The translations under genes were made by a program, and so were the position numbers. Source: Bacillus sp. B-jedd (GTDB lineage Bacteria; Bacillota; Bacilli; Bacillales; Cytobacillaceae). Taken from it: 64,000 nucleotides of DNA. Positions within the stretch are counted from its first letter, which is position 1; every line of letters starts with the position of its first letter. Positions 59,597 through 64,000 of the stretch are shown here, in pieces. The notes under the pieces were generated by a model. The model was not told the DNA's origin, did not search any database, and saw only the letters and a program-made list of their open reading frames with translations. The stretch is from the NCBI RefSeq assembly GCF_000821085.1, contig NZ_CCXR01000001.1, forward strand, positions 4,175,001 to 4,239,000, written 5' to 3'.

Positions 59597-60304
59597 TTGC
59601 GTCTGAATAAATTTATTAGTGACTCCGGAAAAACGTCGCGGCGCGGCGCTGACAAGCTTATCGCGGATGGAAGAGTGACCATTAACGGCAAGATTGCGAA
59701 GATCGGAAGCCAGGTCAATCCTGGCGATGATGTACGGGTAAGTGGCCAACAAATACGTGTTGCCAGGAACAACGTCTATCTCGCGTTAAATAAGCCGGTC
59801 GGTATCACGAGTACAACCGAGAAAAACGTAAAAGGCAATATCGTCGACCTTGTCAATCATCCGCTGCGAGTATTCAATATCGGCCGCCTCGACAAGGATT
59901 CAGAAGGACTGATCCTTCTCACGAATGACGGAGATATCGTCAACGAAATCCTGCGTGCTGAGAACAGGCACGAAAAAGAATACATCGTATCGGTGGACAA
60001 GCCAATCACGCCCGAGTTTGTGACACAGATGTCTGAAGGCGTGAAAATTCTCGGCACCAAGACCCTCCCCTGCAAGGTCGAAAAGCTTTCCAAATATGAC
60101 TTCAGAATCATTTTGACCCAGGGGCTGAACCGGCAGATCCGCCGCATGTGTGAAGCGCTTGGTTATGAGGTGTACCGCCTCCAGCGAATCCGCATTATGA
60201 ATATCGAACTCGGGAACCTCCCTGTCGGCCAGTGGAGGGATTTAACGAAAAAAGAAAAAGCCCGCCTTTTCGCTGATTTGAATTATGAACCAAAGGAATG
60301 GTAA
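59597..60304 (+). CDS. rluF: RluF-like 23S rRNA pseudouridine synthase (RsuA/RluB/RluE/RluF family)
   Basis: A 235-residue enzyme with an N-terminal S4 RNA-binding domain ([30 protein letters not shown], residues 3-32) and the pseudouridine synthase core. The catalytic Asp is in [19 protein letters not shown], followed by the [22 protein letters not shown] motif. The best family match is RluF, which modifies U2604 of 23S rRNA; other family members cannot be excluded. It starts with TTG 59597 after GAGGG. Confidence 0.88.
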   Translation: MRLNKFISDSGKTSRRGADKLIADGRVTINGKIAKIGSQVNPGDDVRVSGQQIRVARNNVYLALNKPVGITSTTEKNVKGNIVDLVNHPLRVFNIGRLDKDSEGLILLTNDGDIVNEILRAENRHEKEYIVSVDKPITPEFVTQMSEGVKILGTKTLPCKVEKLSKYDFRIILTQGLNRQIRRMCEALGYEVYRLQRIRIMNIELGNLPVGQWRDLTKKEKARLFADLNYEPKEW

Positions 60305-60469
60305 CAGAACCGGGACGCGCATGAAGCGCGCCCTTTTTCTTTTTGCAAAATGACCCCTTAGGTTAAATTTTTCCAAGAGATTTCCTGGCTGGTTATGTAT
60401 AATGGACTTATCTGAAAATTTTAACAACCATTAGGTTGAACTTAATAATTACACTATTTTATTTGACAA

Positions 60470-61039
60470 AGCTGGTTGATTGGAGCTCAGGCATGTAGAT
60501 TCCTCGAAAATCCTCAATTATGCTAACGCATAATTTCGTGCGAGGATTATTCTTGGAAGCTTTCCTTAATGCTAACGCATTTCCTTCGTGCAAAGCCAAT
60601 TCAAAGAAGCTGTTTGTCCTGCGGGATAGAGCGGCAAGTGGAGACCCCACAGGCGCAGGCGCCGAGGAGGCTCCTAACTGCTCAGGCATGTAGATTCCTC
60701 GAAAATCCTCAATTATGCTAACGCATAATTTCGTGCGAGGATTATTCTTGGAAGCTTTCCTTAATGCTAACGCATTTCCTTCGTGCAAAGCCAATTCAAA
60801 GAAGCTGTTTGTCCTGCGGGATAGAGCGGCAAGTGGAGACCCCACAGGCGCAGGCGCCGAGGAGGCTCCTAACTGCTCCTGCGCCAAAGTATATTCAAGG
60901 AGGCTCTGTTCAGCTCGTCGCAAATCCACAGGAAGCTATTTCATGCAGCTGCTTTGACGCCCCGCGGAAAGCGAAATGCCCGGAGCGGAAATCAACCACC
61001 CTGTTGCCATCGGCAATATCAATCTTTATTTCAACCTAT
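60470..61039 (+). repeat. Bacillaceae-type intergenic repeat, expanded copy
   Basis: It begins AGCTGGTTGATTGGAGCT and ends CCCCGCGGAAAGCGAAATG...AATCTTTATTTCAACCTAT, matching both ends of the 175-base copy at 17614-17788 in opposite orientation. The interior is enlarged to about 570 bases, mainly by an insertion carrying two ATGCTAACGCAT-type palindromes and by a 195-base duplication. No gene is credible in 60305-61085; the open frames there are by-products of the repeat. Confidence 0.88.
60485..60878 (+). repeat. Perfect 195-bp tandem duplication
   Basis: Two direct copies, 60485-60679 and 60680-60874 (identity continues to 60878), appear identical base for base. Each holds AATCCTC...GAGGATT enclosing AATTATGC TAAC GCATAATT, a second AATGC TAAC GCATT, and the GCGGGATAGAGCGGCAAGTG core of the family. 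Perfect identity indicates a recent event, or an assembly artefact to be excluded. Confidence 0.92.
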
Positions 61040-61085
61040 TAGAAAAAAATATTTTGCGGCAAAAAACGCTAAGGGGGAACTGGAA

Positions 61086-61463
61086 GTGGATAAAGGATTG
61101 ATTCAAAAAGTAGGTCAAATCGGGGTGCCGGTTAAAGACTTTGACCGTGCGGTGGAGTTTTACAAGGACAAGCTCGGCCTTCCCCTTTTATTCAATACGG
61201 GCAATCTTGCGTTCTTTGATTGCGACGGCCTGCGCCTGCTCTTAAGCCTGCCAGAAAAGGAGGAATTCGACCATCCAAGCTCGGTCATCTATTTTCAGGT
61301 TGCGGATATAAATGAGGCATATGGGGCCCTAAAGGAAAAGGGTGTCCAGTTCATCGATGAGCCGCATTTGATTGCCAAGATGGGGCAGACCGAAACATGG
61401 ATGGCATTTTTTAAGGACACGGAAAACAATGTCCACGCCTTGATGAGTGAATTTGAAGCATAA
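61086..61463 (+). CDS. VOC (glyoxalase/bleomycin resistance) family protein
   Basis: A 125-residue single VOC domain protein: KVGQIGVPVKDFDRAVEFYKDKLGLPLLF, LAFFDCDGLRLLLSLP, SVIYFQVADINEAYGALKEKGVQFIDEP and METWMAFFKDTENNVHALM-like end with a terminal metal-ligand region. Putative metal ligands differ from classical glyoxalase I, so the activity is unknown. GTG 61086 lies eight bases after AAGGGGG; the longer frame runs into the repeat. Confidence 0.88.
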   Translation: MDKGLIQKVGQIGVPVKDFDRAVEFYKDKLGLPLLFNTGNLAFFDCDGLRLLLSLPEKEEFDHPSSVIYFQVADINEAYGALKEKGVQFIDEPHLIAKMGQTETWMAFFKDTENNVHALMSEFEA

Positions 61464-61503
61464 AAAAGCAGGAGGCCGCTTTCGTTGGCGGCTCCTGCTT
61501 TTT
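61462..61503 (+). terminator. Terminator of VOC protein gene
   Basis: GCAGGAG plus CCGC pairs with GCGG plus CTCCTGC, flanked by A and T runs; effective in both directions. Confidence 0.88.
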
Positions 61504-61567
61504 GCTTTTGCAAAATTAATCTATGATCCAGTTCACAAGCTATTCACCGGCCTTTTTACAGCCAGAA

Positions 61568-61906
61568 TTAAAGCTTTTTAACAAACTCGGATTTTAATTG
61601 CATCGCCCCGAAACCGTCAATTTTGCAATCGATATCGTGGTCCCCTTCGACAATTCGGATGCTTTTTACCTTCGTTCCCTGCTTTAGGACAGTGGAGCTT
61701 CCCTTAACTTTCAAATCCTTGATGACTGTTACGGAATCCCCATCAGTCAGGACATTCCCATTGGCATCCTTCGTAACCTTTTCAGCCTCGCTCGCTTCCA
61801 TGCTTTCCCGTGTCCACTCATGCGCGCACTCCGGGCAAACGAACAAAGCCCCATCCTCATACGTATACTCAGAATTACACTTTGGGCAATTCGGCAAATT
61901 ACTCAT
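61568..61906 (-). CDS. yjdM: PhnA/YjdM-type zinc-ribbon protein
   Basis: A 112-residue protein with an N-terminal zinc ribbon ([26 protein letters not shown]: two CxxC pairs) and a C-terminal SH3-like KOW-type PhnA domain ([50 protein letters not shown]). Despite the name PhnA it is not phosphonoacetate hydrolase; its function is unknown. The start at 61906 follows GGGG; the longer frame is not supported. Confidence 0.92.
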   Translation of the reverse strand: MSNLPNCPKCNSEYTYEDGALFVCPECAHEWTRESMEASEAEKVTKDANGNVLTDGDSVTVIKDLKVKGSSTVLKQGTKVKSIRIVEGDHDIDCKIDGFGAMQLKSEFVKKL

Positions 61907-62054
61907 AGTTCCCCATTTCCTCCATTTGGTAATATTTTTATGTTTTTCTATATATCGCCACCTATTATAGCACAATGGGAAATCTGCATATTCGGGCATT
62001 GATTCGTCCCTCAATCGTTGATTGATCCGTAGCGTAACATGCCGAATTTGCGAG

Positions 62055-62813
62055 TTACACTTTTTGACATACATAAACCATTGCATAGCTTTCCTGGCTT
62101 AATGGATTACGACCCCAGTCTCCGTAGACGTTGATTATTTTAAATCCATGCTTTTCTGCCAGCCGCTCCATTTCCTTCGGATAGACATAACGCAGGTTTA
62201 CACGTGTTTTCAGTTCCTTCATGATTTGACCCTCTTTCACGTATCTTCTGAAGGTCGTATAATATTGGACTTGTTCGATGGCATTATAGTGGTTGATGGT
62301 TGATAGCTCCACCTTAAACCCTGTGTCCGCGTCTATATAATTAGTCCAGTATTCCTCCCTTGGCGGCTGCAGCAGTTCCTCAGCACTCGGGAATCTCGTG
62401 TCAAAAACAAACAGGCCCAAAGGGTTAAGATGCGATGATACACGATTGAATAGGCCATCCTGGTCTTCATTTGTTAAAAAGTGCTGAAACGAATTGCCTC
62501 CTGAATAGATGAAATCTGTTTTTATTCCTAAATCAAAATTTGTGCAATCTTGCTTGCTCCAATTGATATTCAGGCTTTCCTGGCGGCTTTTTTCTTTTGC
62601 AGCCTGTAGCATCCCTTCATGGACATCAATCCCTATCATTTCATGCCCCTCCCTGGCCAACGGAATAGTTAGACGGCCAGTTCCGCAGGCAAGGTCAATA
62701 ATCGGCCCTTTCATTTGCAGCGCCAGCTCTTTAAGAAATGGAATTTCACCTATTCGAGTATTCTCTTTATCGTACAGACTCGCATCCTCATATTCTTCAA
62801 AAAATTGTTCCAT
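62055..62813 (-). CDS. Class I SAM-dependent methyltransferase
   Basis: A 252-residue protein with the AdoMet Rossmann core: motif [17 protein letters not shown] (about 38-53), acidic strand end [11 protein letters not shown], and motif [15 protein letters not shown]. The C-terminal half forms a beta-rich cap seen in small-molecule methyltransferases. The substrate is unknown. It is monocistronic by spacing. Confidence 0.88.
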   Translation of the reverse strand: MEQFFEEYEDASLYDKENTRIGEIPFLKELALQMKGPIIDLACGTGRLTIPLAREGHEMIGIDVHEGMLQAAKEKSRQESLNINWSKQDCTNFDLGIKTDFIYSGGNSFQHFLTNEDQDGLFNRVSSHLNPLGLFVFDTRFPSAEELLQPPREEYWTNYIDADTGFKVELSTINHYNAIEQVQYYTTFRRYVKEGQIMKELKTRVNLRYVYPKEMERLAEKHGFKIINVYGDWGRNPLSQESYAMVYVCQKV

Positions 62814-63002
62814 CGTCTCTCCTCGTTTTTATCTATCCATATTAATTTTGAATTGAGGCACTGGAACCATCTCCTGCCTCATTCTAATAGTCATATTGTA
62901 CCATTTTTGCCAGTTAGGCGCTTTGGGGCGGGTGTTTTTTTGATTGTAGTTTAGAATTTTACTAGTATTGATATGTAGGAAACTTTTGTTAGGAGGGGTC
63001 AA

Positions 63003-63443
63003 GTGGAGTTAACTGTGTATTTGGCTGGCCAGATTCATGATGATTGGCGAGAGGAGGTAGAGAAAAAGGCGAGGGAAAGGGATTTGCCGCTTGTATTTGT
63101 AAGGCCGCAGACAAATCATGACCGATCGGATGATATTGGGGAAGCGATCCTCGGAAAACAGCCGGGCAATTATTATAAGGATGACGCTGCTTCCGATATT
63201 AACAATTTCAGGACACAGGTTTTATTGCAAAAGGCAGACATCGTTATCGCGCTGTTCGGAGAAAAATACAAACAATGGAATACGGCGATGGATGCCAGCA
63301 TGGCAATCGCCATGAACAAACCAACTATCCTTATTAGACCTGAATCCCTAATTCATCCATTGAAGGAGCTTTCCAATCGAGCGAATGTCACGGTCGAAAC
63401 AGTCGACCAGGCTGTTGAAGTTTTATGTTATGTGTTTGAATAA
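63003..63443 (+). CDS. ytoQ: YtoQ family protein
   Basis: A 146-residue cytoplasmic protein recognised by VYLAGQIHDDWREEV, RPQTNHDRSDDIGEAILG and ADIVIALFGEKYKQWNTAMDAS. The fold resembles nucleoside 2-deoxyribosyltransferase-like proteins, but the function of YtoQ is not established. It starts with GTG 63003 right after GGAGGGGTC. Confidence 0.9.
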   Translation: MELTVYLAGQIHDDWREEVEKKARERDLPLVFVRPQTNHDRSDDIGEAILGKQPGNYYKDDAASDINNFRTQVLLQKADIVIALFGEKYKQWNTAMDASMAIAMNKPTILIRPESLIHPLKELSNRANVTVETVDQAVEVLCYVFE

Positions 63444-63579
63444 TTTAACCTATCGTTATGTTGTAAATTGTCTAACTATTTTTAATTGTAACTCTATTAA
63501 ATCGACAACTAGTATTTGTTTTTTGTTATAGGATATCTTCATGCTCGTCCATCACTCTTTATACATAGGAGGAAATTGA

Positions 63580-64000
63580 ATGAAGAAGAAACTGGCTTTT
63601 CTATCTATTTGCACGATGCTATCCTTTTCGTTATTAATGGGTGCCCAATCGGGTAAAACAAACGCAGCACCAGAAAAGGAGTATTATGTACTCGCCTATA
63701 AAGGAAAGCTGCCTGGCAATTATGCTGATGCTATTTCAAAAGCTGGTGGAACGGTCGAAAGGGTCATTCCTGAAATCGGTATAGTAGAGGCCGCTTCTGC
63801 CGATTCAACTTTCCTCACAAAAGTAAAAAAGGATACTAGTATTCAATCAGCCGGCCGCGAACTAGAGGCGTATCTGGAAACCGATCCGGATGATAAGGTC
63901 CAATTCACCCCAGGGACGCCTAACGGCCAGAAAGTTACACTTGATGCAAATGCGGACAGCTATTGGGACAAGCAATGGGATATGCACCGCCTGACCAACG
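63580..64000 (+). CDS. Exported S8 (subtilisin-like) peptidase, 5' part only
   Basis: 140 N-terminal codons. The signal peptide is MKKKLAFLSICTMLSFSLLM ending near TNAA (about residue 30). An I9-like propeptide follows (YYVLAYKGKLPGNYADAISKAGGTVERV, GIVEAAS). The segment YWDKQWDMHRLTN typically precedes the catalytic Asp domain in this group of Bacillus subtilases. The catalytic triad lies beyond the window, so activity cannot be judged. RBS TAGGAGG precedes ATG 63580. Confidence 0.8.
   Translation, partial: MKKKLAFLSICTMLSFSLLMGAQSGKTNAAPEKEYYVLAYKGKLPGNYADAISKAGGTVERVIPEIGIVEAASADSTFLTKVKKDTSIQSAGRELEAYLETDPDDKVQFTPGTPNGQKVTLDANADSYWDKQWDMHRLTN

Noticed and set aside
60459..60929. 156-residue open frame on the minus strand with two identical 65-residue halves
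   Set aside because: The frame stays open only because the 195-bp duplication is a multiple of three. It lies wholly in an intergenic repeat, has no RBS, and the short repeat copy at 17.6 kb lacks it.
60954..61085. N-terminal extension of the VOC protein
   Set aside because: The extension translates the end of the intergenic repeat; a GTG with AAGGGGG at 61086 fits the domain start.

Overview
The window looks like a low-to-middle GC, endospore-forming member of the Bacillaceae. The signs are AGGAGG-type ribosome binding sites, frequent GTG/TTG starts, yheC/yheD and gerP-type spore genes, a CIRCE element, a PurR operator, preQ1, lysine and c-di-GMP riboswitches, and a bceRSAB module. The species cannot be named from the sequence alone.

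Layout. 1-4.4 kb: three paralogous YheC/YheD-type ATP-grasp (spore coat-associated) genes with a SET-domain gene between them. 4.7-14.2 kb: yeeI/yebC-type factor, an unrecognised membrane protein, a 52-bp tandem repeat array, a YjlB cupin, a YpfJ-like zinc peptidase, a FAD oxidoreductase, a Vga/VmlR-type ABC-F gene behind a probable transcription attenuator, and an exported subtilisin. 14.2-17.6 kb: preQ1 riboswitch, queF and a queuosine-precursor transporter, then htpG with a perfect CIRCE. 17.6-32.9 kb: TSUP exporter, then a purine-salvage neighbourhood (two NCS2 permeases, a NupNOPQ-like nucleoside ABC system, deoD). It is interrupted by a BceRS-BceAB antimicrobial-peptide module and a Crp/Fnr regulator.

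33-39.6 kb: a frameshifted membrane-protein gene, an XRE regulator paired with a membrane protein carrying HEVLH, two secreted/surface protein genes that each follow a near-identical structured leader, a cupin/HD-GYP protein, and a secreted coiled-coil protein behind a c-di-GMP-I riboswitch. 39.7-45.9 kb: NreBC-like two-component pair and a four-gene polysulfide/thiosulfate-reductase-like molybdoenzyme operon. 46-48.9 kb: a lysine-riboswitch-controlled amino-acid ABC transporter. 48.9-54 kb: sucrose operon (regulator, PTS EIIBC, hydrolase, fructokinase) with repeated LacI-type operators.

54.1-56.6 kb: a compact probable spore operon with three GerPA/GerPF-like small proteins, two Hsp20-like proteins and a GerPC-like protein. 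56.7-64 kb: YeiH-type transporter with a divergent LysR gene, a small lipoprotein, an RluF-like pseudouridine synthase, an intergenic repeat carrying a perfect 195-bp tandem duplication, a VOC protein, a PhnA/YjdM zinc ribbon, a methyltransferase, YtoQ, and the start of a second exported subtilisin.

The least explained structures are the twin leader RNAs at 35.2 and 35.9 kb, the XRE/HExxH pair, the GerP/Hsp20 operon, the alternating 52-bp repeats, and the strong over-representation of the palindrome TTTTGCAAAA across the window.
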